A program made the position numbers and the translations under genes. The notes under the pieces are model-generated. The model did no database searches, was not told where the DNA came from, and saw only the letters and a list, made by a program, of their open reading frames with translations. This document shows positions 42,573-50,548 of a stretch of DNA of 64,000 nt, piece after piece (position 1 is the first letter of the stretch; every line of letters starts with the position of its first letter). The DNA comes from Nitrospira sp. Its GTDB lineage: Bacteria; Nitrospirota; Nitrospiria; Nitrospirales; Nitrospiraceae. The DNA lies in NCBI GenBank assembly GCA_022226935.1, contig CP092081.1, positions 730,734 to 794,733 on the forward strand, read 5' to 3'.

Positions 42573-43286
42573 ATGAATCGACGAATGGCACTGTATACGG
42601 GAACGATCGCGTTGGCACTGATGGCCGGGACGCCGGCCTTCAGTCAGGTCTCAACCGGATCCGGCGCGCCGCCGCCGGACTCCACCATGGGAAAAGGGGC
42701 CGGCACCAGCACCCCGACGGAATCCCCCTCATTCGATAAGAAAACCGATCTGACGGGCGGGAAACAGGGGGTGCCCGAAGAATATGCCGATACGCCCGTT
42801 CGACAGGGCAAGCTCGTTGAAATGAAGGACAGTAAGTATCTGAACGCCTCCGTGTACGGCACTAATGGAGAAGAGATCGGAAAAATTCAGCAGGTCATGA
42901 AAGACGAAAAGACCGGAGACATCGAATATGTTGTCTTCGTCTCTAATGAATCCAAACGGCCCCAGCCTATCAGATGGAGCCAATTTAAAACCAAGGGCGA
43001 CAAGCTCCAATTGACCCTTAAAAAAGAGGAAATCCAAAATGCTTTGCCGATGAGCAGCAGCAAGGACAAGTCGCCCGATCTGCAGGAATATAAAGATAAG
43101 ATGGGACAGGTCCGCGAAGCCCCGTCCGTTCCGGGAAGCGCAGGCGTGCCGGGACAGAAAGGTCCTGATGCGACAGGATCAATGGGTGAAGAGTCCGTCG
43201 GCGGCGGAGGGCCCAGTGGAACCAGCGGTTTGCCTTCCGGGAAAGCTCCAGGATTCGAGGGTGGACATCCCAGTAGTAAGCGATAA
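42573..43286 (+). CDS. Exported PRC-barrel protein with disordered ends
   Basis: A 237-residue protein with a signal peptide (MALYTGTIALALMAGTPAFS). A Gly/Ser/Pro linker is followed by a PRC-barrel-like core (MKDSKYLNASVYGTNGEEIGKIQQVMKDEKTGDIEYVVFVS), then a Gly/Pro-rich tail (GEESVGGGGPSGTSG). The start at 42573 is fixed by AAGGAG 6 bases upstream. It is 58 bases after the cytosolic PRC gene, so one signal may act on both sides of the membrane (inference). Confidence 0.8.
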   Translation: MNRRMALYTGTIALALMAGTPAFSQVSTGSGAPPPDSTMGKGAGTSTPTESPSFDKKTDLTGGKQGVPEEYADTPVRQGKLVEMKDSKYLNASVYGTNGEEIGKIQQVMKDEKTGDIEYVVFVSNESKRPQPIRWSQFKTKGDKLQLTLKKEEIQNALPMSSSKDKSPDLQEYKDKMGQVREAPSVPGSAGVPGQKGPDATGSMGEESVGGGGPSGTSGLPSGKAPGFEGGHPSSKR

Positions 43287-43309
43287 ATAGAATAGCATGA
43301 ACGGCCGGG

Positions 43310-43341
43310 AAGGGCAGGCACTCTGGTGAGTGCCTGCCCTT
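43310..43341. terminator. Bidirectional intrinsic terminator
   Basis: A perfect 14-bp stem, AAGGGCAGGCACTC (43310-43323) and GAGTGCCTGCCCTT (43328-43341), with tetraloop TGGT and a short T-run after it. It sits between convergent genes ending at 43286 and 43360 and could serve both. Confidence 0.85.
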
Positions 43342-43359
43342 TGCGTCTGTGAAACATGT

Positions 43360-44451
43360 TTAGGCGGGACTGGAGGGCGTAAGATGGGAAGCGACGTCTG
43401 AAGAGGTCAAGGGAGCCTTCGTAGAAACAACACCTGATAACTGCCCGTAAATCGTCACATAGTCTTGCACCATTCGTTCCGCGGAAAATCGCATGTCAAA
43501 AGCCTGTCGACATCGCGTTCGTTCGAGCAGCGGCACATGTCTGATCGAGTGGATCATTTCGTCCAGTGTGTCGCATAAGAAACCTGTGACCCCATGATCC
43601 ACAATCTCGGGGATGGCGCCGCACCGTGAGCCGATGACAGGCGTGCCGCAGGCCAACGCCTCGATGAGCGCCAAGCCGAACGGCTCCGGCCAGGCATAGG
43701 GGGCGAGCAGCGCATAGGCCTCGCCCAGCAGATCATCTTTTTCAATGTCTGTGACTTCTCCTACGAATTCGACCAGCGGATGATCCAACAGCGGCTCGAT
43801 GATCGATTTGTAGTACTCGACATGTTGCGCGTCTATTTTGGCGCCGATTCGTATCGGCATCTCGACGCGCTTCGCAATCTCAATGGCCCGGTCCAGTCCC
43901 TTTTCGGGCGCGACGCGGCCGAGGAACACGAGATACTGGCCCTGGTTGTACTGCGGCGTGTAGAGCGACTTCGGCACACCGGGATGAATCGTGGCCTGCC
44001 AGTTGGCCCAAGAAAGCGGTTCACGTTGCGCCTCCGAGACGGACACCAGCGGGAGGTCGGCAAATTTCCTAAATACCGGGATGAGTTCCGGCTGGTCCAG
44101 ACGGGCATGCAGGGTGGTGAGCGTCGGCGTGCGGCATCGTCTGGCCAGAGGGAAGGGAATGAATTCAAGATGTGAATGAATGAGGTCAAACTCGCCCGCT
44201 GAACCGAATACTTTTTCGATCATGGCGGTCAAGGGCGCCTCATAATTCGCAATGACTTTTGAGGGGCGGAGCGCTTCGCCGCACATCGGCATGAGGCGGG
44301 CTTTCGTCGTGGAATCTCCGCTGGCAAAGAGGGTCACCTCATGGCCTTGGCGGACCAGCTCCTCCGTGATGAAAGAGACAACGCGTTCCGTCCCGCCGTA
44401 GAGCACCGGCGGAACACTTTCCCATAAGGGAGCGACCTGAGCGATCTTCAT
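43360..44451 (-). CDS. GT4-family glycosyltransferase
   Basis: A 363-residue GT-B enzyme. The N-terminal domain has APLWESVPPVLYGGTERVVSFITEELVRQGHEVTLFASGDS; the C-terminal nucleotide-sugar domain has YLVFLGRVAPEKGLDRAIEIAKRV and the EX7E region EPFGLALIEALACGTPVIGSRCGA. The acceptor cannot be read from sequence; relatives beside glycogen or trehalose genes often use ADP- or UDP-glucose. ATG 44451 has AAAGGAG 8 bases upstream. It shares the dual CYAG-box with the divergent NDH-2 gene. Confidence 0.88.
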   Translation of the reverse strand: MKIAQVAPLWESVPPVLYGGTERVVSFITEELVRQGHEVTLFASGDSTTKARLMPMCGEALRPSKVIANYEAPLTAMIEKVFGSAGEFDLIHSHLEFIPFPLARRCRTPTLTTLHARLDQPELIPVFRKFADLPLVSVSEAQREPLSWANWQATIHPGVPKSLYTPQYNQGQYLVFLGRVAPEKGLDRAIEIAKRVEMPIRIGAKIDAQHVEYYKSIIEPLLDHPLVEFVGEVTDIEKDDLLGEAYALLAPYAWPEPFGLALIEALACGTPVIGSRCGAIPEIVDHGVTGFLCDTLDEMIHSIRHVPLLERTRCRQAFDMRFSAERMVQDYVTIYGQLSGVVSTKAPLTSSDVASHLTPSSPA

Positions 44452-44577
44452 ACCTGGGCTCCTTTTTCCCGGCACATTGAATGTGTGTGAACGGTGGATG
44501 TGACGTGAACGGCAGGTGGCTGGCGTGTGCTTTCAATCAAAAAGATGACGGTGATGATGAGCCGCTCCTGCGAGATG

Positions 44578-44653
44578 ATCATAGCGAGAGTTCTTCATCA
44601 TCTAGAACTAGGCGGCTCCCTAGTAGATCTGTGCCTCTCGCGCGGAAGATGAT
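44578..44653. promoter_or_regulatory. CYAG-box serving divergent promoters (GT4 and NDH-2)
   Basis: The palindrome ACTAGG-CGGCTC-CCTAGT has its 16-bp core at 44608-44623. To the left, 24 bases away on the minus strand, TATGAT (44583-44578) is a 5/6 match to -10 and leads to the GT4 gene. To the right, 24 bases away, GATGAT (44648-44653) leads to NDH-2 at 44713. One activator dimer could fire both ways. Confidence 0.6.
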
Positions 44654-44712
44654 TCAACCGGTGAGGCGATGGTTTTTCTTCCTGTCATCCTATCCTGAGA
44701 CGGAGAACTCAA

Positions 44713-45981
44713 GTGAATCAGCATAGTCGAGATCCTGTCGTGATTGTCGGCGGGGGGTTCGGGGGATTGGCGGCGGCTCGAGCCCTGCATCGGATGAAAG
44801 GGGAGGTCATTCTCATTGATCGAATGAATCATCACCTCTTCCAGCCGTTGCTCTATCAGGTTGCGACAGCAGCGCTATCGCCGGCTGACATTGCCTGGCC
44901 CCTTCGAACGCTGCTTCGTTCCCAAGGTAATGTCCGGATCATGCTGGACGACGTGCTGGCGATCGATCGCGCGGCCCATCGCATCGAGCTCCGGAACGGG
45001 GAGCCGGTCTCATACAGCAGTGTGGTTCTCGCGCCCGGCGCCCGCCACTCGTATTTCGGCCACAATAATTGGGAGGAGGACGCGCCCGGATTAAAGACCC
45101 TGCCCGATGCCTTGGAGATTCGCGAGCGTATGCTTATGGCTTTCGAGAAGGCGGAACGATTGAAGGGCACGCCGGAGGCCCGTGACGAACTCACGTTCGT
45201 TATTGTGGGAGGCGGCCCCACCGGCGTGGAATTGGCAGGGGCGCTGGCAGAGATCGGGCGCAAGGCAATGGTCCCGGATTTTCCGGTCTTGCACCAAGCG
45301 GCTTGTCGGATTCTCCTCATTGAAGGAGGGCCGCGCATTCTTGAAGCCTTTCCCCCAACCTTGTCGAGCCGGGCGCAAGCCTCGCTCGAAAGCCTCGGGG
45401 TGACCGTGCTGGTGAATTGCCGAGTTCAAGAAGTCACGCCGAAGGGCGTTCTGGCCGGTGCAGAGTTCATCCGCAGCGCTCATGTAATTTGGGCTGCGGG
45501 CAATGTGGCGTCGCCCATGCTCGCTTCGCTCGGCGTTCCCTTGGACTCCTCGGGGAGGGTGGTGGTCGGGCCGGATCTCAGTCTCAACGGCGATCCTTGG
45601 GTGTTCGTGATCGGCGATGCGGCGCATTGTCTTTCGGCTGAGCATAAGCCGTTGCCGGGGTTGGCGGCGGTTGCCATGCAGGAAGGCCGCTACGTGGCTG
45701 AGATCATTGCCGGTTGTGTTCCCGAGGACCACCGCAGGCCATTTCGGTATCGGGATCGTGGGATGCTGGCGACCATCGGCCGCGCCAAGGCGGTTGCGCA
45801 ATTCGGCCCTCTCTCACTTTCCGGGGTTGTCGCCTGGCTGGCTTGGTGTTTCGTCCACATTTTTTTTCTCATTGGGTTTCGAAATCGAGTGCGGGTGATG
45901 TTCGAATGGATATGGTACTACGTGACCTTCAAACCCGGCGCCCGCCTGATTTACTGGAAGGAACGCCGGATTAAGCCCTAA
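44713..45981 (+). CDS. ndh: Type II NADH:quinone oxidoreductase (NDH-2)
   Basis: A 422-residue peripheral membrane flavoenzyme. It has two dinucleotide folds: FAD site VIVGGGFGGLAAARAL near residue 9 and NADH site FVIVGGGPTGVELAGALAEI near residue 160. The quinone-side motif HLFQPLLYQVATAALSP and the second FAD motif VFVIGDAAHC are present. The C-terminal 80 residues include a hydrophobic helix (VVAWLAWCFVHIFFLIGF) and an amphipathic WYYVTFKPGARLIYW segment for membrane binding. It oxidises NADH without pumping protons. The start is GTG 44713 with GGAG upstream. It is under the dual CYAG-box. Confidence 0.92.
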   Translation: MNQHSRDPVVIVGGGFGGLAAARALHRMKGEVILIDRMNHHLFQPLLYQVATAALSPADIAWPLRTLLRSQGNVRIMLDDVLAIDRAAHRIELRNGEPVSYSSVVLAPGARHSYFGHNNWEEDAPGLKTLPDALEIRERMLMAFEKAERLKGTPEARDELTFVIVGGGPTGVELAGALAEIGRKAMVPDFPVLHQAACRILLIEGGPRILEAFPPTLSSRAQASLESLGVTVLVNCRVQEVTPKGVLAGAEFIRSAHVIWAAGNVASPMLASLGVPLDSSGRVVVGPDLSLNGDPWVFVIGDAAHCLSAEHKPLPGLAAVAMQEGRYVAEIIAGCVPEDHRRPFRYRDRGMLATIGRAKAVAQFGPLSLSGVVAWLAWCFVHIFFLIGFRNRVRVMFEWIWYYVTFKPGARLIYWKERRIKP

Positions 45982-46010
45982 TAACGCTCGTTCTCGCGTG
46001 AGGAACCGCA

Positions 46011-46340
46011 TTACCGCAGAGGCACGGGGGGCTTGTCAGGCGTCGACGGCGGATTGGGGTGCGCAGGCCCCCCCGGTCGTTCCGGATCGATCGCCATCTT
46101 GGGATCGACGACCGGCGGCGGCACGATGGATTTCGGATTGGGAACCGTATCGGGAGCCTTTTGGATGCCCGGATCGATTCGCGACGGCGGGGCCGGGGGC
46201 GCGGGCTGTTGCGTCGGTGGCGCCGGAGATTGTCCGGACTCGGCCGATTGGGGAGCGGCCTCGGCGGCCAACAGAATGGCCGGTGTTGCCGCAGCCAGCA
46301 GAGTCCTCATCAACAGTGTGGGAATTCCTTGAAAGGCCAT
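46011..46340 (-). CDS. Proline-rich exported microprotein 3
   Basis: A 109-residue protein. The signal peptide (TLLMRTLLAAATPAILLAAEA) is followed by a Pro/Gln/Asp-rich disordered chain (PAPPTQQPAPPAPPS, then PNPKSIVPPPVVDP). GGAGG lies 8 bases before ATG 46340. The gene has one of the best CYAG-boxes in the window. It belongs to no named family. Confidence 0.6.
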   Translation of the reverse strand: MAFQGIPTLLMRTLLAAATPAILLAAEAAPQSAESGQSPAPPTQQPAPPAPPSRIDPGIQKAPDTVPNPKSIVPPPVVDPKMAIDPERPGGPAHPNPPSTPDKPPVPLR

Positions 46341-46400
46341 GTGGTCCACCTCCGCGCTCCGCACGCCTGCGAGATCGTCGTCTCTCGCATGTCTGTCTTC

Positions 46401-46445
46401 AGTGTAGAGGCTTTTCCAGCACATCCGTACTAGGCGTCCCCCTAG
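46401..46445 (-). promoter_or_regulatory. CYAG-box promoter of Pro-rich protein 3
   Basis: On the minus strand, CTAGGGGGACGCCTAG (46445-46430), perfect arms, 23 bases, then TACACT (46406-46401). The gene starts 60 bases later. Confidence 0.7.
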
Positions 46446-46473
46446 CGAACCTCTTCCTGGTGATGTCGCCAGT

Positions 46474-46797
46474 CTATTTTTTCAGCGCATCAGTAGTCGA
46501 CCTCACTTTGGTGAGGGCCCGCTCGACTGTGCCGATGGCACGACCGAGGACCTTGCCGACGGCTCGGCCGACGCTTTTGGCCTTTCGGCTGGATTCGGAA
46601 GACCGAGTCTTGCTCGTCTTGGACGTTTTCTTTTTTGCCCTGGTGGTCTTTCCTGCCGTGGTTGATTTTGCAGGTTGCCGTTTCTTTTTTCTCTCGATGA
46701 CATGCGCGGTGGGCTCGATTTCCCTCTGTGAGACGCGCTTTCTAGGGGAAGGGGTCTTTTTTCGGGGCTGCGTTTTTTTCGCTAACACCTTTCGCAT
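46474..46797 (-). CDS. Lys-rich histone H1-like protein
   Basis: A 107-residue, extremely basic protein: MRKVLAKKTQPRKKTPSPRKR, then KKKRQPAKSTTAG, KTTRAKKKTSKTSKTR, and a less basic C-terminal helix (SVGRAVGKVLGRAIGTVERALTKVRSTTDAL). It resembles eukaryotic H1-tail-like bacterial proteins (AlgP and Hc1 types), so nucleoid binding is likely (inference). AAGGAGG precedes ATG 46797. The gene is divergent from the GH15 gene. Confidence 0.7.
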   Translation of the reverse strand: MRKVLAKKTQPRKKTPSPRKRVSQREIEPTAHVIERKKKRQPAKSTTAGKTTRAKKKTSKTSKTRSSESSRKAKSVGRAVGKVLGRAIGTVERALTKVRSTTDALKK

Positions 46798-46822
46798 GCT
46801 GTCCTCCTTGGATGATTTGGGG

Positions 46823-46851
46823 TTGTTTAGGCGAATGCCCACCTGTACAGT
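46823..46851 (+). promoter_or_regulatory. Sigma-70-type promoter of the GH15 gene
   Basis: TTGTTT (46823-46828), 17 bases, TACAGT (46846-46851). Unlike the CYAG-box promoters, this one has a recognisable -35 and no box. The start codon is about 46 bases downstream. Confidence 0.5.
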
Positions 46852-46897
46852 CTAAAACGAATCACCACGCACTCTACTACTGAAATGCGATGTGGCC

Positions 46898-48694
46898 ATG
46901 AATGCTGCTGCAAAAATTGAAGACTATGCGCTGATCGGAGATACCCACACGGCAGCGTTGATTTCCCGCCAGGGGTCTCTCGACTGGCTCTGCCTCCCGC
47001 GCTTTGATTCACCGGCCTGCTTCGCTGCGCTGCTCGGCACGCCTGAGCATGGACGATGGCTCATCGCGTCTGAGGAGAATAACACAACTATTCGCCGGCG
47101 GTACCGGGGTGACACCCTGGTGCTGGAAACGCATTTCATCACGCCGACCGGCACAGCGATGCTGCTCGACTTTATGCCGCCGCGTGATCGCGACATCAAT
47201 GTGGTACGTATCGTCGTGGGTGTCAAGGGAACCGTGCGGATGAAGATGGACATGACCTTGCGATTCGATTACGGATCGATCGTGCCGTGGGTCAGCCATC
47301 GGCGCCGTTTCCTGAAAGCGGTGGCCGGCCCCGATGCCGTCTATCTGGAAACTGAGATCGAATTGAAGGGGGTAGGATTTTCGACGGTCGCCGACTTCAC
47401 GGTCACCGAGGGGCAGGAAATTCCCTTTACTCTCACGTGGCGGGCCTCCCATGACACGCCGCCCAGACCATTGATTACGGAACGAGCCTTGTCCGAGACC
47501 GAGCTCTGGTGGAAAAAGTGGTCGCAGCGATGCACGTACCAAGGCTCCTGGCGGGATGAGGTCATTCGTTCGCTGATTACATTGAAAGCGCTGACCTATG
47601 CGCCGACGGGCGGCATTGTCGCGGCCCCAACCACATCGCTGCCGGAATTGCTCGGGGGGGTACGTAATTGGGATTACCGGTACTGCTGGATTCGCGATGC
47701 GACGTTCACGTTGTATGCCTTGATGAAGGCCGGATACCACAGCGAAGCCAAGGCCTGGCGAGAGTGGCTGTTGCGCGCGGTGGCGGGAAAACCTTCCGAT
47801 CTGCAAATCATGTACGGGATCGGCGGAGAACGACGGCTGACGGAGCTGGAGTTGAACTGGTTGCCGGGTTACGAGCAGTCGATCCCTGTTCGGATCGGCA
47901 ATGCGGCTTCCCAACAATTTCAGTTGGATGTTTATGGAGAAATGATGGACACCCTGCACCAGGCCAGGGAATTGGGGCTGGCAGCCAATGAAGATTCCTG
48001 GCGCGTGCAGCATGCCATCATGGAATTTCTTGAATCGGCCTGGGACCGCCCCGACGAAGGCATTTGGGAAGTCCGCGGGCCGCGCCGCCATTTCACCCAT
48101 TCCAAAGTGATGGCGTGGGTCGCAGTCGATCGAGCGGTGAAGGCCATTGAGCGATGTCACGTAGACGGACCGCTGGAGCGATGGCGCGCTCTGCGTACGG
48201 CCATCCACGAGCAAGTCTGCCGCGAGGGGTACGATTCGAATCGGGAGACGTTCGTGCAATATTATGGCGGCACGTCGCTGGACGGCAGTTTGTTGATGAT
48301 TCCACTCGTGGGGTTTCTGCCGCCGTTCGATCCTCGCGTGCAAGGTACGCTGCATGCCATTGAACGGGAGCTGACGGTGGATGGGTTGGTCAGGCGCTAT
48401 CAGCCCTCCGGACATGTGGACGGACTGCCTGGTGATGAGGGCATGTTCCTGCCCTGTTCATTCTGGTTGGTGGACAATTTGCTGCTCTCCGGGCGCGTGG
48501 AAGAAGCCCGCCGTCTGTACGACCGCTTGATCGGCCTGAGCAATGACGTCGGGTTGCTTTCGGAGGAATATGATCTGAAAAACCAACGATTGGTCGGCAA
48601 TTTTCCGCAAGCGTTTTCTCACGTGTCTCTCATCGACTCGGCGTATGGGTTTTCTCGCATGGAAAGCCCCGCGGAGCACCGGCAGCGGAGTTGA
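46898..48694 (+). CDS. GH15 glucoamylase/trehalase-type hydrolase
   Basis: A 598-residue cytosolic enzyme. The N-terminal beta domain begins IEDYALIGDTHTAALISRQGSLDWLCLPRFDSPACFAALLG, the usual GH15 start. The (alpha/alpha)6 barrel has GGVRNWDYRYCWIRDATFTLYALMKAGY and the second catalytic-Glu region near LLSEEYDLKNQRLVGNFPQAFSHV. Bacterial members of this length are trehalases, glucoamylases or glucodextranases. With treY and polyphosphate glucokinase close by, release of glucose from trehalose or malto-oligosaccharides is a good guess. ATG 46898 is preferred over GTG 46892. Confidence 0.9.
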   Translation: MNAAAKIEDYALIGDTHTAALISRQGSLDWLCLPRFDSPACFAALLGTPEHGRWLIASEENNTTIRRRYRGDTLVLETHFITPTGTAMLLDFMPPRDRDINVVRIVVGVKGTVRMKMDMTLRFDYGSIVPWVSHRRRFLKAVAGPDAVYLETEIELKGVGFSTVADFTVTEGQEIPFTLTWRASHDTPPRPLITERALSETELWWKKWSQRCTYQGSWRDEVIRSLITLKALTYAPTGGIVAAPTTSLPELLGGVRNWDYRYCWIRDATFTLYALMKAGYHSEAKAWREWLLRAVAGKPSDLQIMYGIGGERRLTELELNWLPGYEQSIPVRIGNAASQQFQLDVYGEMMDTLHQARELGLAANEDSWRVQHAIMEFLESAWDRPDEGIWEVRGPRRHFTHSKVMAWVAVDRAVKAIERCHVDGPLERWRALRTAIHEQVCREGYDSNRETFVQYYGGTSLDGSLLMIPLVGFLPPFDPRVQGTLHAIERELTVDGLVRRYQPSGHVDGLPGDEGMFLPCSFWLVDNLLLSGRVEEARRLYDRLIGLSNDVGLLSEEYDLKNQRLVGNFPQAFSHVSLIDSAYGFSRMESPAEHRQRS

Positions 48695-48725
48695 ACCGTC
48701 AGGTTATCCAACGGGCAGGGGAACG

Positions 48726-49430
48726 ATGCGCCTATTGAACAGCAAAGGGACGGCGGTGCTTGGGTTGATGATTGGTTGCTTCGTATCGGAGCAGGCCCTT
48801 CCGCTCATTGTTTGGGCGGGCGAACCGGTCCTTCCCGCCGGATCCACCCAGCCTGGTCAGATTCATGGAGCTCTTGCCGCAGAGGGAACCGTGGACCGAT
48901 TTATTCTGGATCCGCGAGGGGAGGTGGAAGGATTGCTCCTTGCCGATGGAACCCATCTGTATGTTACCTCCCGCGCGGCGGATCAGCTCGTCAGCGCATT
49001 TACTCCGGGAAACGCCGTGCAGGTATACGGCCGGCTCTTCGCCGCTGAACGGCTGGTTCAAGCGGATGCCGTGACCAATGTGACGACGGGAACGACATTT
49101 CATGTGCCCTTACGGCTGGACCTTCCCATGCAGGAGCAGGAGCACACCTTGTCGATGACGGAAATGAGCGCGGCGGGAACGATTCGCGCATTCTTCTACC
49201 ATCCCCTGAAAAAAAATATTCAAGGGATGTTGCTGTCGGATGAGACGCAAGTTCGCTTTCCTCCCGACGCCAGTCCAACACTACGCCGCTCCTTCCATCT
49301 CGGTGATCATGTGACGATCAAGGGGAATGGCACGACCAATCGATTCGGCCGGGCGGTCGAGGCCTTGGCTATCGGTAGGAATTCGAGCGCCCTCATTCCG
49401 TTGGACGCCTCGTTGCAACGCCTGCCCTGA
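48726..49430 (+). CDS. Exported protein with two beta-rich OB-like units
   Basis: A 234-residue protein with a signal peptide (LGLMIGCFVSEQALPLIVWA). Two similar modules follow: AEGTVDRFILDPRGEVEGLLLADGTHLYVTSRAADQLVSAFTPGNAVQVYG, then AAGTIRAFFYHPLKKNIQGMLLSDETQVRFPPDASPTLRRSF followed by HVTIKG. The repeat layout resembles DUF5666-like OB folds. It is 31 bases after the GH15 gene and probably cotranscribed. Confidence 0.7.
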   Translation: MRLLNSKGTAVLGLMIGCFVSEQALPLIVWAGEPVLPAGSTQPGQIHGALAAEGTVDRFILDPRGEVEGLLLADGTHLYVTSRAADQLVSAFTPGNAVQVYGRLFAAERLVQADAVTNVTTGTTFHVPLRLDLPMQEQEHTLSMTEMSAAGTIRAFFYHPLKKNIQGMLLSDETQVRFPPDASPTLRRSFHLGDHVTIKGNGTTNRFGRAVEALAIGRNSSALIPLDASLQRLP

Positions 49431-49437
49431 CAGGCCG

Positions 49438-50301
49438 CTAGGGCTCAGAGACCCGCGCCTGTTTGACTCGCGGCGACACCTGTTCGATTCTCCAAGTCGG
49501 TCCGCCTGCGTAGAGGCTGCCTTCGAAACGCACAAAGGCCGGAGCATCTTTCTTGATCAACCAGAAGTGGTAATCGGGTGGGGTTCGTCCGAGAAGCCGG
49601 GCCAAAGCCGACATGAACCATCCCAAGCGGGGTTTCAGGCTGTAATGGACCGCCGTGGCCTTGGTCTCTTTCCTGGTGGTGTTGCGGGTGTCTTCCTCAT
49701 CGACTCGAGCCAGTTCGACTTCGTAGAGCTTCGGTTCCGGATTGAACACCAGCATGTGAACGATAGCGCCGGTTTGCCCGCGAAGATTCTTGAGCACGGT
49801 AATGGTCATGCCGTTGTACACATCCGCCGGAAGGTCTATGCGCCCGGTGATCAATTTTTCATCCGGCGTCTTGTCGCGCCGGCGGACTTGATATTGTCCC
49901 GTCTCTCCGTTGAGCGAAACGACGAGGGGTTCGGGAAAGGCCGGCCCTCGCTGGGTCAATTGATAACTCAGCAGGGCCAGATGTTTTTTTTGGGAAAACG
50001 TCACGGTTTCGTCATAGAGCGAGCCGTCGGCGAAGCGAAAAGTGAGCCGGCTGGCCAGGCGGTCGGCACCGGTCGTCACTTGGCTCAGTTCTCCATCGGC
50101 GAGTTTTTTGCCGTCCAAGGTCTTGAGAGTGACAAATCCTTCGCTGACGCCTTCGGGGTAGACTACCTCGATCGGTTTCGCGAACAGCGTGGTCGACGTG
50201 AGGAGGCAGAACCCGGTGACGGCGAGACAGAATCGCCAGCGAGGTATGCGCGCAGACGCCAAGCGGCAACGATGTGATCGAGATCCGCCATCACGTTCCA
50301 T
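49438..50301 (-). CDS. Exported DUF6134-like/DUF3108-like beta protein
   Basis: A 287-residue protein with a basic leader and signal helix (RFCLAVTGFCLLTSTTLFA). The mature chain is beta-rich: EGFVTLKTLDGKKLADGELSQVTTGADRLASRLTFRFADGSLYDETVTFSQKKHLALLSYQLTQRGPAFPEPLVVSLNGETGQYQVR. This resembles periplasmic beta-barrel-like DUF3108/DUF6134 proteins of unknown function. The ribosome site is weak and the start is uncertain. It converges with the GH15 operon, 7 bases apart. Confidence 0.65.
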   Translation of the reverse strand: MERDGGSRSHRCRLASARIPRWRFCLAVTGFCLLTSTTLFAKPIEVVYPEGVSEGFVTLKTLDGKKLADGELSQVTTGADRLASRLTFRFADGSLYDETVTFSQKKHLALLSYQLTQRGPAFPEPLVVSLNGETGQYQVRRRDKTPDEKLITGRIDLPADVYNGMTITVLKNLRGQTGAIVHMLVFNPEPKLYEVELARVDEEDTRNTTRKETKATAVHYSLKPRLGWFMSALARLLGRTPPDYHFWLIKKDAPAFVRFEGSLYAGGPTWRIEQVSPRVKQARVSEP

Positions 50302-50449
50302 TGTCGTGAACGTACCCTTGGTGAAGACTGGGAAACACTGGGAATGTTCCTGGTTCGAGACGCCTGCAGGACAGGCGATGTGCCTCCAATTGTTCCCATG
50401 TCTTGCGCGGCATGGAAGAGCGAAATACTCGGCTATCCATGCCCGTCTC

Positions 50450-50495
50450 CTAGGGGTTTCACTAGGGGCCATGTGTGTCATGGCTGACATATAAA
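50450..50495 (+). promoter_or_regulatory. CYAG-box promoter of the outer-membrane barrel gene
   Basis: CTAGGGGTTTCACTAG (50450-50465), 24 bases, then TATAAA (50490-50495). The gene begins 33-54 bases later. The right arm is ACTAG instead of CCTAG. Confidence 0.62.
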
Positions 50496-50548
50496 ATGAA
50501 CTCGGTCGTCAAGGAATCTCATCGACAATGTCAGGAGCCATAGATTCG

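Noticed and set aside
46827-46842. TTAGG-N6-CCCAC between the histone-like and GH15 genes
   Set aside because: It overlaps an ordinary -35/-10 promoter and has no -10 at the proper distance from the arms.
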